A DNA stretch of 7,505 bases from Pseudomonadota bacterium (GTDB lineage Bacteria > Pseudomonadota > Gammaproteobacteria > Steroidobacterales > Steroidobacteraceae), in assembly GCA_028067895.1 (NCBI GenBank), contig JAPTUI010000264.1:1-7505 (forward strand). The letters run 5' to 3'. Position numbers and translations under genes: made by a program. Every line of letters starts with the position of its first letter. The first letter of the stretch is position 1. The notes beneath the pieces are model-generated. The model did not search any database and was not told the DNA's origin. It saw nothing but the letters and a program-made list of their open reading frames with translations. Shown piece by piece: positions 1 through 7,505 of the stretch.

Positions 1-10
1 GAGCGCTTAA

Positions 11-29
11 GGGCTGTCAGGAACAGCCC
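11..29 (-). terminator. Candidate terminator hairpin downstream of the threonine aldolase
   Basis: A perfect 7-bp inverted repeat (GGGCTGT / ACAGCCC) encloses a 5-base loop, 32 bases past the aldolase stop codon. Read on the minus strand it is followed by TTAAGCGCTC, so it has only two Ts and no real U-tract. It is well placed to end the ABC exporter-aldolase transcript, either as a weak intrinsic terminator or as a 3' stabilising stem. The stem is seen directly; termination is inferred. Confidence 0.45.
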
Positions 30-61
30 GATGAGCGGTCAGGGCGGGACTCTGAAGCCGA

Positions 62-1102
62 TCAGAGTTTCGGCAGCGCCTCGAGCGCCGAGCACAGCGC
101 CTCCACGTGCGTCGTCTCCTGGTTCCAGGCCGTCACCAGACGGGCAAGACCGGAACGTTCGGCTCCCCAGTCGTAGAACTCGAATCCGGCGGTACGCAGC
201 GTGCGTTTGCCCTCGGCGCCGAGCCGCACGAAGACTTCGTTCGCCTCGACGGGCGCGATGAGCCGCGCACCGGCAGCCGCCCCGATGCGCTGCGCAAATC
301 CGTTGGCGCGGGTCGCGTTGCGCCGCCACAGGTCGTTCTCCAGGTACGCCAGCAGCTGCGCGGAGACGAAACGGGACTTCGAGAGCAGGTGGCCGGCGCG
401 CTTGCGGCGCAGTTCGAAATCGCGCACCAGGTTGGTGTCGAAGAACACGACGGCTTCGGCGGCAAATGCGCCGTTCTTGGTGGCGCCGAAGGACAGCACG
501 TCGACCCCGGCCCGCCAGGTGACGTCGGCCGGGTGACAGTCGAGAAAGGTCAGGGCATTGGCGAAGCGCGCCCCGTCCATGTGCACCTTCAGGCCGTGCG
601 CGTGCGCCACCTTGCACAGCTCGGTCAGTTCCTGCGGCCGGTACGCCGTGCCGAGTTCGGTCGCCTGGCTCACCGAGACGGCCGCCGGCTGCACCGTATG
701 CACCGACACGGGATGCCCGTCGAGCGCCGCGGCGAGCGTCTCGGCGCTGAGTTTGGCATGCGCGCCCTCGAGCAGCATCAGCTGCGCGCCGCCGGAATAG
801 AACGCCGGTGCGCCGCACTCGTCGCAGGCGATGTGCGCCTCGTGGTGCGCAAAAATCGCCCCGTACGGCGGCGTCAGCGTGGCGAGCGCGAGTGCATTGG
901 CGGCGGTGCCCGTAGCGAGCGCGAATGCGCGCACCGGAGCGCCGAAGAATGCCCCGAGGGCCGCATCGAGCCGCTGCGTCCAGGGATCGTCTCCGTAGGC
1001 CACTTCCAGGCCGTGATTCGCGGCGGCCAGCGCCTCGAGCATCTCCGGGCAGGCGCTCGCCGTGTTGTCACTCATGAACCGCATGGTCTGCTGGGCCGTC
1101 AT
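62..1102 (-). CDS. ltaE: Low-specificity L-threonine aldolase (PLP-dependent)
   Basis: This 346-residue protein belongs to the fold-type I PLP beta-eliminating lyase/threonine aldolase family, which cleaves L-threonine or L-allo-threonine to glycine and acetaldehyde in the cytoplasm. Visible marks are ATGTAAN near residues 63-69 (cofactor phosphate cradle), HHEAH at 86-90 whose last His would stack on the PLP ring, HMDGARF at 174-180 with Asp176 for the pyridine nitrogen, and FGATKNG at 205-211 with Lys209 as the Schiff-base lysine. Length and lysine context resemble the Pseudomonas-type enzyme more than E. coli LtaE. The start at 1102 is chosen because GGAAGGGG (minus strand, 1118-1111) sits 8 bases upstream; a start reading through from 1150 would lie inside the preceding permease gene. 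It is the third gene after an ABC exporter pair, 19 bases past the permease stop, so probably cotranscribed. The family assignment is firm; the stereospecificity cannot be read from sequence. Confidence 0.93.
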   Translation of the reverse strand: MTAQQTMRFMSDNTASACPEMLEALAAANHGLEVAYGDDPWTQRLDAALGAFFGAPVRAFALATGTAANALALATLTPPYGAIFAHHEAHIACDECGAPAFYSGGAQLMLLEGAHAKLSAETLAAALDGHPVSVHTVQPAAVSVSQATELGTAYRPQELTELCKVAHAHGLKVHMDGARFANALTFLDCHPADVTWRAGVDVLSFGATKNGAFAAEAVVFFDTNLVRDFELRRKRAGHLLSKSRFVSAQLLAYLENDLWRRNATRANGFAQRIGAAAGARLIAPVEANEVFVRLGAEGKRTLRTAGFEFYDWGAERSGLARLVTAWNQETTHVEALCSALEALPKL

Positions 1103-1110
1103 CGCACTGT

Positions 1111-1118
1111 CCCCTTCC
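1111..1118 (-). promoter_or_regulatory. Ribosome binding site that fixes the aldolase start
   Basis: The purine run GGAAGGGG on the minus strand lies 8 bases before the ATG at 1102 and inside the 19-base gap after the permease stop. It favours 1102 over the upstream in-frame ATG at 1150 and the internal ATG seven codons further in. Confidence 0.7.
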
Positions 1119-1121
1119 AAT

Positions 1122-2126
1122 CTAGATCCGCCATTTGAACGACCAGGCACCGAAGGCGAGGAATACCACCGTCACGGCGCCCAGATAGAGCAGGCTCGGG
1201 GCAATGGTGCCGATGCCGGCGCCGTAGAGCATCACTTCGCGGGCCGCATGCAGCAGTTGCGTCAGCGGCAGCGCATCGGCGACCCATCGCACCCACTTCG
1301 GCGAGCCGGCGAGGGAGAACCACACGCCTGAGAGCAGCATCATCGGCCAGGTGAGCAGATTGAGGATGCCGTTCACCAGCTCCTCGCTGGCAAAGCGTGC
1401 TGCGATGGTGAGCCCGAGCGCGATCATCGAGAGCGCCCCGAGCACCGTCAGCAGCAACAGCAGCGCGAGGCTCCCGGCGCTGTGGAAGTGGATCATCGCA
1501 CCGACCGCCAGGTACAGCACCGTCGTGATCAGCACGATGATGGTCAGGCGCGAGAGCACCTGGGCGCTGAGGAACTCCAGTGCGGTGAGCGGCGTGGCAT
1601 TGAGCCGCTTGAGAAATCCGCTCTGCCGGTAGCGCAGCACGACGTAGCCGACGCCGAACAGGCAGCTGAACATCATGTTCATGCCGAGAATGCCCGGGAA
1701 CAGCCAGTCGAGGTAGCGCACCGCGTGACCGCTCACCGGGGCGCGCTGTGCGCCGGGATCGGCGGCGAGCAGCAGCTTCTCGGTGATGTAGCCTTTCGGG
1801 GAGTCGGTGTTCACCCAGTAGCGCGGCGGCCGTCCGGGCGCGAGCAGCAGATCGATGCGCTGGCGGCGCACCGCGTGCAGCCCGGCTGCGGCACTCTGGA
1901 TGTCGATGAACTGCACGTACTGGGTGTGCAGGAAGGTATCGCCGTGCGCCGCTGCCGTCCCGCCGATGACGCCGACCTTGAACAGCGGCCGCGGCGGCCC
2001 GCCGAAGATGAAGCCCATGCCGATGATGATCGACACCGGCAGCAGCAGCGTGAACACCAGCGTGCCGCGGTCGCGCACGAACTCCAGGTTGCGCGCATGC
2101 CAGACGGACAGCAGACGTCGGATCAT
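1122..2126 (-). CDS. ABC-2 type transporter permease
   Basis: This 334-residue integral membrane protein is the membrane half of an ABC-2 family exporter (DrrB/YhhJ/NatB-like). Predicted topology by eye: a short cytoplasmic N-terminus, one membrane helix at about 22-43, a roughly 95-residue extracytoplasmic domain (about 45-140), then five hydrophobic segments at about 142-165, 193-215, 219-244, 250-272 and 308-329. The stretch around 166-190 (RLNATPL) is the conserved cytoplasmic segment that usually contacts the ATPase. This six-helix layout with a large first loop is usual for the family. The start ATG at 2126 overlaps the ATPase stop as ATGA and is preceded by GGGAG 8 bases upstream, so translation of the two is coupled. 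The substrate is unknown; family members export drugs, antibiotics, lipids, ions or polysaccharides. The family is firm, the role is not. Confidence 0.92.
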   Translation of the reverse strand: MIRRLLSVWHARNLEFVRDRGTLVFTLLLPVSIIIGMGFIFGGPPRPLFKVGVIGGTAAAHGDTFLHTQYVQFIDIQSAAAGLHAVRRQRIDLLLAPGRPPRYWVNTDSPKGYITEKLLLAADPGAQRAPVSGHAVRYLDWLFPGILGMNMMFSCLFGVGYVVLRYRQSGFLKRLNATPLTALEFLSAQVLSRLTIIVLITTVLYLAVGAMIHFHSAGSLALLLLLTVLGALSMIALGLTIAARFASEELVNGILNLLTWPMMLLSGVWFSLAGSPKWVRWVADALPLTQLLHAAREVMLYGAGIGTIAPSLLYLGAVTVVFLAFGAWSFKWRI

Positions 2127-3010
2127 GCCCGTAGCTCCCGGCCGGTCAGCTCGAGGAACAGATCCTCGAGGTTCGGCGGACGAATGCGCAGGTTGCGCAG
2201 CGGCACATCGGCCGCGAGCAGCGTGCGCAGCGTGGCGTCGAGGTCATCGGTGGTGATCTCGATACGCGCCTCGCTCTCGATCATCTGCAGCGGCAGCGTG
2301 CGGGCGGCGGCCGGGACGTCCGCGCGCGGCAGCTCGAGGAGTACCGCCGCAAAGTGCTCCCGCAGCAGCGCCGCGGGGGTTCCCTGGGCGATGATGCGCC
2401 CGCGATCGACGATGGCGATGACGTCGCAGAGGATTTCGGCTTCCTCCATGTAATGGGTCGTGAGGATCATGGTCTTGCGCTGCGCCTTGATGGCGCGCAC
2501 CAGTGACCAGAAGTTGCGCCGCGCCTGCGGGTCGAGGCCGGTGGTCGGCTCATCGAGGAACAGCACCTGAGGATCGTTCACCAGCGCGATTGCGAGCAGC
2601 AGGCGCTGCAGCTGACCGCCGGAGAGTTTGCGGTTGTCGCGCTCGGCGAGCGCCTCGAGCGAACACAGCTTGAGCAGCTCATCGATGTCGCGGCCGTGAG
2701 CGTACAGTCCGCGGAACATCGCGAGGCTCTGGCGCACGGTGAGGAAATTCTGCAGCGCCGTGGCCTGGAAGAGGATTCCGGCCTCCTCGCGGAAGCGTCT
2801 GCCGAGCGGCTCGCCCCGGTAGCGCACTTCGCCTGAGCTCGGGGTGAGGATCCCTTCCATGATCTCGATGGTGGTGGTCTTGCCGGCGCCATTCGGTCCG
2901 AGCAGCCCGAAGCACACGCCTTCCGGGACGCTGAAGGAAATGCCGTCGAGCGCAGTGACCCCGGGGTACTGCTTGACGAGGTCATGGACTTCGAGAATCG
3001 GTGAGGTCAT
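2123..3010 (-). CDS. ABC transporter ATP-binding protein (CcmA/DrrA-type exporter ATPase)
   Basis: This 295-residue nucleotide-binding subunit energises the permease encoded directly after it. All ABC motifs are intact: Walker A GPNGAGKT at 38-45, Q-loop Gln82, signature LSGGQ at 129-133, Walker B VLFLDEP at 149-155 with catalytic Glu154, D-loop TGLD at 157-160 and switch His186. A C-terminal domain of about 80 residues ends in LEDLFLELTG, the usual tail of DrrA-like exporter ATPases. The start at 3010 puts the first ABC strand (ILEVHDLVKQY) right at the N-terminus, as in homologues. An ATG ten codons upstream (3040) is possible, and the frame stays open to 3289, but that part is low-complexity and antisense to the divergent gene. 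No strong Shine-Dalgarno is visible for either start. It is first of a three-gene operon; the substrate is unknown. Confidence 0.94.
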   Translation of the reverse strand: MTSPILEVHDLVKQYPGVTALDGISFSVPEGVCFGLLGPNGAGKTTTIEIMEGILTPSSGEVRYRGEPLGRRFREEAGILFQATALQNFLTVRQSLAMFRGLYAHGRDIDELLKLCSLEALAERDNRKLSGGQLQRLLLAIALVNDPQVLFLDEPTTGLDPQARRNFWSLVRAIKAQRKTMILTTHYMEEAEILCDVIAIVDRGRIIAQGTPAALLREHFAAVLLELPRADVPAAARTLPLQMIESEARIEITTDDLDATLRTLLAADVPLRNLRIRPPNLEDLFLELTGRELRA

Positions 3011-3022
3011 GGCGGATCTGCT

Positions 3023-3036
3023 CGCTGCGCGCAGCG
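3023..3036. repeat. 14-bp perfect palindrome in the leader of the exporter operon
   Basis: CGCTGCGCGCAGCG equals its own reverse complement. It lies 13 bases upstream of the ATPase start at 3010, where the ribosome would bind. It could be an operator or an RNA stem affecting initiation; if translation starts at 3040 it would simply be coding. Alternating GC makes chance palindromes common here, so functional meaning is uncertain. Confidence 0.4.
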
Positions 3037-3038
3037 GC

Positions 3039-3044
3039 ATCGTA
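3039..3044 (-). promoter_or_regulatory. Weak candidate -10 for the exporter operon
   Basis: On the minus strand TACGAT matches the conserved first two and last two bases of a sigma-70 -10 box. Transcription would begin near 3032, leaving a leader of about 20 bases. No convincing -35 is visible at the usual distance (about 3062-3067), so this is only the best of poor candidates. Confidence 0.2.
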
Positions 3045-3065
3045 GCCGATCGGAGGGCCGTGCGT

Positions 3066-3078
3066 CTGCCCGAGGCAG
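3066..3078. promoter_or_regulatory. Small dyad overlapping the -35 position of the plus-strand promoter
   Basis: CTGCC and GGCAG are exact reverse complements separated by three bases (CGA). The dyad lies where the -35 of the 3095-3100 promoter should be (about 3072-3077) and lies in the gap shared by the two divergent operons. It is a possible binding site for a dimeric regulator. Only the symmetry is seen; binding is inference. Confidence 0.25.
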
Positions 3079-3091
3079 CGCGCCCGCACAC

Positions 3092-3100
3092 TGGTAAAAT
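3092..3100 (+). promoter_or_regulatory. Extended -10 promoter for the metalloprotein-dioxygenase operon
   Basis: TGGTAAAAT fits the extended -10 pattern TGnTAnnnT, with the hexamer TAAAAT at 3095-3100. It is a rare AT-rich patch in this GC-rich gap. No good -35 is present, as is common for extended -10 promoters. Transcription would start near 3107, giving a leader of under 20 bases. AGGAG follows at 3111-3115, 8 bases before the ATG at 3124. Confidence 0.5.
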
Positions 3101-3123
3101 GAATCCGTTCAGGAGACGGCGCG

Positions 3124-3891
3124 ATGCGCCCGGCGGGTTGTGGCGTGATGGGTGAACTGGCGGCGCAATTGCCGCTGTGGTCCGAGCAGGACGCAGGATG
3201 GAGCGTGCGCGAGAGCAGGCGTGCGCGGCGTATGGTGGTCCGTGTGTTTCATTCCGGGCGCGTCGAAGTGGTCGTACCGGTGAAGACACCGCCGGGGTTG
3301 ATCGCGACGTTTCTCGAACGGCATCGGCTGTGGATCGAGCGTAAGCGTGCCGAGGCGCGTCGCACGGCGGTCATCGCCGAGCCGTTTCCCCCCGCGCACA
3401 TCGAGCTCGCGGCCTGTGCCGAGCAGTGGCCGGTGCACCTCGCCGGCGGCAGCGGGCGGTTGCGCGTCAGCCGTGCCGGCGGGCTGCTCACGGTGAGCGG
3501 GCAGAGCGGGGAGCCGGAGCAGCTGCGTCAGGCGTTGCGGCGCTGGCTGCTTCAGCGTGCCGGGGAAGTGCTCGAGCCGGCGCTCGCGGCCTGCGCCCGC
3601 GAGTTCGGCTTCAGTTACACGCGTGTGGCCATTCGTCGTCAGCGCTCGCGCTGGGGCAGCTGTTCGGTGTCCGGCACGATCAGTCTGAATGCCTGTCTGC
3701 TGTTCCTGCCGCCGCCGGTGGTGCGCTATCTGCTGATTCACGAGCTGGCGCATACTCGCCACATGAATCACTCGCGGCGGTTCTGGCAATGCGTGGCGGC
3801 CTGCTGCCCGGACTACCGGCCGCTCGACCGGGCGCTGTCCGAAGGCTGGCGCAGCGTGCCGGCGTGGGTGTTCGGCGAGGCGATTCCGTGA
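3124..3891 (+). CDS. YgjP/SprT-like zinc metallohydrolase (DUF45, M48-like)
   Basis: This 255-residue protein has the gluzincin-type motif HELAH at 206-210 followed by NHS at 215-217, the HExxH-(5)-H pattern of the YgjP-like (DUF45) family. His206, His210 and His216 would bind zinc, and Glu207 would be the catalytic base. Just before it, RSRWGSCS at 174-181 is the family's other conserved block, and a conserved-looking F-W pair follows at 220-221. The N-terminal 100 residues are a basic, beta-rich region of the family. There is no signal peptide, so it is probably cytoplasmic. The start at 3124 is supported by AGGAG 8 bases upstream. E. coli YgjP has been described as a UTP pyrophosphatase, while relatives are usually annotated as metallopeptidases, so the substrate is open. 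It is translationally coupled to the downstream dioxygenase. Confidence 0.87.
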   Translation: MRPAGCGVMGELAAQLPLWSEQDAGWSVRESRRARRMVVRVFHSGRVEVVVPVKTPPGLIATFLERHRLWIERKRAEARRTAVIAEPFPPAHIELAACAEQWPVHLAGGSGRLRVSRAGGLLTVSGQSGEPEQLRQALRRWLLQRAGEVLEPALAACAREFGFSYTRVAIRRQRSRWGSCSVSGTISLNACLLFLPPPVVRYLLIHELAHTRHMNHSRRFWQCVAACCPDYRPLDRALSEGWRSVPAWVFGEAIP

Positions 3892-4745
3892 GCCCGAAGC
3901 GGCCCGACAAGGGCACGCGCGTCGATCTGTCGGGCGAGGCGATCCACTGGGATCTCGGCGAATCGCTGTCCTATGGACAGTACCTGCAGCTCGAGAAGGT
4001 GCTCGCTGCGCAACAGCCGCTGTCCACCGAGCACGACGAGATGCTCTTCATCATCGTGCACCAGGCGAGCGAACTGTGGATGCGTCTGATGCTGCACGAA
4101 CTCAGCGACGTGCTCGAGTGCGTGCGGCGCGATGACCTCGGGCCGTCATTCAAGCGTCTGCAGCGCATCTCGCGCGTGCAGGCGCAGCTGCTCTCGAGCT
4201 GGGAAGTACTCTCGACACTGACCCCGGCCGAGTATTCGGCGTTCCGCAATGCGCTCGGCCGCTCCTCGGGGTTTCAGTCCTATCAATACCGGCTGCTCGA
4301 GTTCACGCTCGGCAACAAGAACGCCGAGATGATCAAAGTGCACCGGCGCGATCGGGCCGTGTACGCGCGTCTGGAGCGCGCGCTCGGCGCCCCCTCGCTG
4401 TACGACGAGGCGCTGCGATTGCTCAGCCGCCGCGGCTACGGGATTCCGGAGCGCTACCTGAACCGCGATTTCCGCGAACCCTACCGCCCGAGCAAGCAGG
4501 TGACCGGCGCCTGGCTCGGTGTCTACCACAATGCCGAGCAGGACTGGGACCTGTACCAGTTCGCCGAGCGGTTGATCGACCTCGACTACCAGTTCCAGCT
4601 GTGGCGGTTCCATCACCTGAAGACCGTCGAGCGCATCATCGGCTACAAGAGCGGCACGGGCGGCACCGGCGGGGTGTCCTACCTCGCCAAGGCACTGGAG
4701 CTGAAGTTCTTCCCCGAGCTGTGGCAGGTGCGCACGTCGATGTGA
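3888..4745 (+). CDS. kynA: Tryptophan 2,3-dioxygenase
   Basis: This 285-residue haem enzyme opens the indole ring of L-tryptophan with O2 to give N-formylkynurenine, the first step of the kynurenine pathway. The GTG start at 3888 overlaps the previous stop as GTGA and has GAGG 7 bases upstream; it gives a normal bacterial length and begins about 25 residues before the conserved core. Residues known from the Xanthomonas campestris enzyme are all found at a constant offset of +3: Phe54, His58 (active-site base), Tyr116, Arg120 (substrate carboxylate), His243 (haem iron ligand) and Thr257. Diagnostic blocks are HDEMLFIIVHQASELW at 49-64 and GYKSGTGGT at 252-260. The frame is open further upstream, but that part is antiparallel reading of the metalloprotein gene and not part of the protein. 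Neither formamidase nor kynureninase is in the window, so the rest of the pathway must lie elsewhere if present. Confidence 0.96.
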   Translation: MSPKRPDKGTRVDLSGEAIHWDLGESLSYGQYLQLEKVLAAQQPLSTEHDEMLFIIVHQASELWMRLMLHELSDVLECVRRDDLGPSFKRLQRISRVQAQLLSSWEVLSTLTPAEYSAFRNALGRSSGFQSYQYRLLEFTLGNKNAEMIKVHRRDRAVYARLERALGAPSLYDEALRLLSRRGYGIPERYLNRDFREPYRPSKQVTGAWLGVYHNAEQDWDLYQFAERLIDLDYQFQLWRFHHLKTVERIIGYKSGTGGTGGVSYLAKALELKFFPELWQVRTSM

Positions 4746-4762
4746 GCGGCTGCGGAGCCGTT
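4745..4762. terminator. Short hairpin between convergent dioxygenase and HAD genes
   Basis: CGGCT (4747-4751) and AGCCG (4756-4760) form a 5-bp stem with a GCGG loop, extendable by one G-U and one A-U pair to 4745-4762. It fills the whole 16-base gap between the two converging stop codons. There is no T-tract on either side, so efficient intrinsic termination is doubtful; it may act weakly for both transcripts. Confidence 0.25.
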
Positions 4763-5406
4763 CAGCGCCAGCGCTCGCAGGTCAGTCCCGCACGCGCTGC
4801 GGCGCGCCGGGCCCGTGCGCTGCCGTTGACCAGCACACCGTGCTCGACCTGCACCAGATGCGCAAGGTCCGCGGACGAGTTGCCATAAGCGCTCGCCGGG
4901 CCGGGCAGGCGGGCGCGCAGCGCCTGCAGACAATGCACCTTCTCCTCGCCCTGGCGGTTCGGCGTGCTGAGTCGTCCATCGAGACGCTCGGCGCGCCAGC
5001 GTACCCCGGTGCAGATCACCTCCTCGAACCCCAGCGCGCGGCCGATCACCGGCACGTACAGATCGGGGCTGGCACTCATGAGCACGAGCCGGTCGCCGGC
5101 CTGCGCATGCTCGGCGATCCGAGCGCGCGCCGCAGCGAACGTGCCCTGCGCCAGCAGTCGCGTCACGAACTGCTCGCTCCAGGCGTCGAGCTGCGAGCGG
5201 TGCACGCCGCCGAGCGCGCTGCGCATCAGGGCGGACTTCAACGGCCCGCGGCCGCACAGGCCGAGTGCGAAGCCGAGCAGTGCCGGCAGCACGCCGAGGG
5301 CGCGCGGAATGCGCCACGGATGGCGCAGCAGAAAGCCGAGCACATACGGAGCGAGGGTGTCGTGGCGGGTGATGGTCCCGTCGAGATCGAAGATCGCGAG
5401 CCGCAT
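4762..5406 (-). CDS. HAD superfamily IB phosphatase (phosphoserine-phosphatase-like)
   Basis: This 214-residue haloacid dehalogenase-type hydrolase is predicted to remove phosphate from a small molecule, with Mg2+. The four HAD motifs are present: I, DLDGT at 7-11 with nucleophile Asp7 and acid/base Asp9; II, Ser111 in LVLMSAS; III, Lys156 in GEEKV; IV, GNSSAD at 175-180 with Asp180 for metal. The segment between motifs I and II (about 15-100) is a helical cap of type C1, which with the NRQGEEK context places it in subfamily IB with SerB-like enzymes. The substrate is not readable. The hydrophobic run at about 35-52 looks like a buried cap helix or a membrane-touching one. The start is fixed by the N-terminal strand MRLAIFDLDG, yet no Shine-Dalgarno precedes it. 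It follows aconitase by 76 bases that contain a strong stem-loop, and it converges on the dioxygenase. Confidence 0.88.
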   Translation of the reverse strand: MRLAIFDLDGTITRHDTLAPYVLGFLLRHPWRIPRALGVLPALLGFALGLCGRGPLKSALMRSALGGVHRSQLDAWSEQFVTRLLAQGTFAAARARIAEHAQAGDRLVLMSASPDLYVPVIGRALGFEEVICTGVRWRAERLDGRLSTPNRQGEEKVHCLQALRARLPGPASAYGNSSADLAHLVQVEHGVLVNGSARARRAAARAGLTCERWR

Positions 5407-5433
5407 GGGCTGAGGTGCGCAAGGGGGGCGCCG

Positions 5434-5471
5434 GGGCCGCAGCGCTGCCGAATCCGGCGACGCTGCGGCCC
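5434..5471 (-). terminator. Strong stem-loop between aconitase and HAD phosphatase genes
   Basis: A perfect 11-bp inverted repeat (GGGCCGCAGCG at 5434-5444, CGCTGCGGCCC at 5461-5471) is capped by a C-A mismatch, a G-T pair and a further 4-bp stem (5447-5450 with 5455-5458) around a 4-base loop. The whole 38-base unit forms one long hairpin starting 11 bases after the aconitase stop. On the minus strand it is followed by a C-rich run and two Ts rather than a U-tract. It could be a terminator of the kind seen in GC-rich genomes, an attenuator for the HAD gene, or a stem protecting the 3' end of the aconitase mRNA. The structure is seen; which role applies is inference. Confidence 0.55.
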
Positions 5472-5482
5472 GGGCCGGCCGT

Positions 5483-7505
<2,023 letters not shown>

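Noticed and set aside
107..1138. A 343-codon open frame on the plus strand opposite the threonine aldolase.
   Set aside because: Same composition artefact; the minus-strand reading carries all the PLP-enzyme motifs.
1482..2453. A 323-codon plus-strand open frame across the exporter permease and ATPase.
   Set aside because: It spans two real genes on the other strand, is Gln/Arg/His-rich with a serine-arginine-rich tail, and shows no domain.
3011..3289. A 93-residue N-terminal extension of the ABC ATPase.
   Set aside because: It is low-complexity, crosses the divergent promoter and runs antisense to the start of the metalloprotein gene. ABC ATPases of this class begin at the start chosen here.
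3426..3887. A 154-residue N-terminal extension of tryptophan 2,3-dioxygenase (possible fusion).
   Set aside because: It is an out-of-frame reading of the metalloprotein gene; the GTG at 3888 with its own GAGG gives the normal family length.
5473..5480. The 8-bp palindrome GGCCGGCC beside the acn-HAD stem-loop.
   Set aside because: Short all-GC palindromes are frequent by chance in this composition, and nothing ties it to a function.

Overview
The window is ordinary, gene-dense, very GC-rich bacterial chromosome. It suggests a high-GC proteobacterium, most likely a gammaproteobacterium. The reasons are an AcnA-type aconitase, a tryptophan 2,3-dioxygenase whose catalytic residues align with the Xanthomonas enzyme at a constant offset, and a Pseudomonas-type low-specificity threonine aldolase of the usual length. 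The taxonomic placement is inference from protein style only. I see no transposase, integrase, CRISPR array, tRNA or rRNA.

There are three transcription blocks. (1) On the minus strand, 3010 down to 62, lie an ABC-2 type exporter ATPase, its permease (joined by a 4-base ATGA overlap) and a PLP-dependent threonine aldolase 19 bases further on. A hairpin at 11-29 follows the aldolase. (2) On the plus strand, 3124 to 4745, starting from an extended -10 promoter in the divergent gap, lie a YgjP/SprT-like HExxH zinc metalloprotein and a tryptophan 2,3-dioxygenase that begins on a GTG overlapping the previous stop (GTGA). (3) On the minus strand, entering from beyond the right edge, lies the C-terminal three quarters of aconitase AcnA. 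After a strong 38-base stem-loop comes a HAD-IB family phosphatase, which converges on the dioxygenase with only 16 bases between stops.

Functionally, the window holds one TCA-cycle enzyme (aconitase), the first step of tryptophan breakdown to kynurenine, glycine/threonine metabolism, a small exporter of unknown substrate, a putative phosphatase and a putative metallohydrolase. No further kynurenine-pathway gene lies in the window. The gaps between genes are all short (the longest is about 113 bases, between the divergent genes), so nothing of gene size is unexplained.

I did not find convincing evidence of a novel biological system. The points worth a second look are the tight coupling of the metalloprotein to the dioxygenase, the exporter-aldolase operon, the acn-HAD stem-loop and the dyad symmetries in the divergent promoter region.
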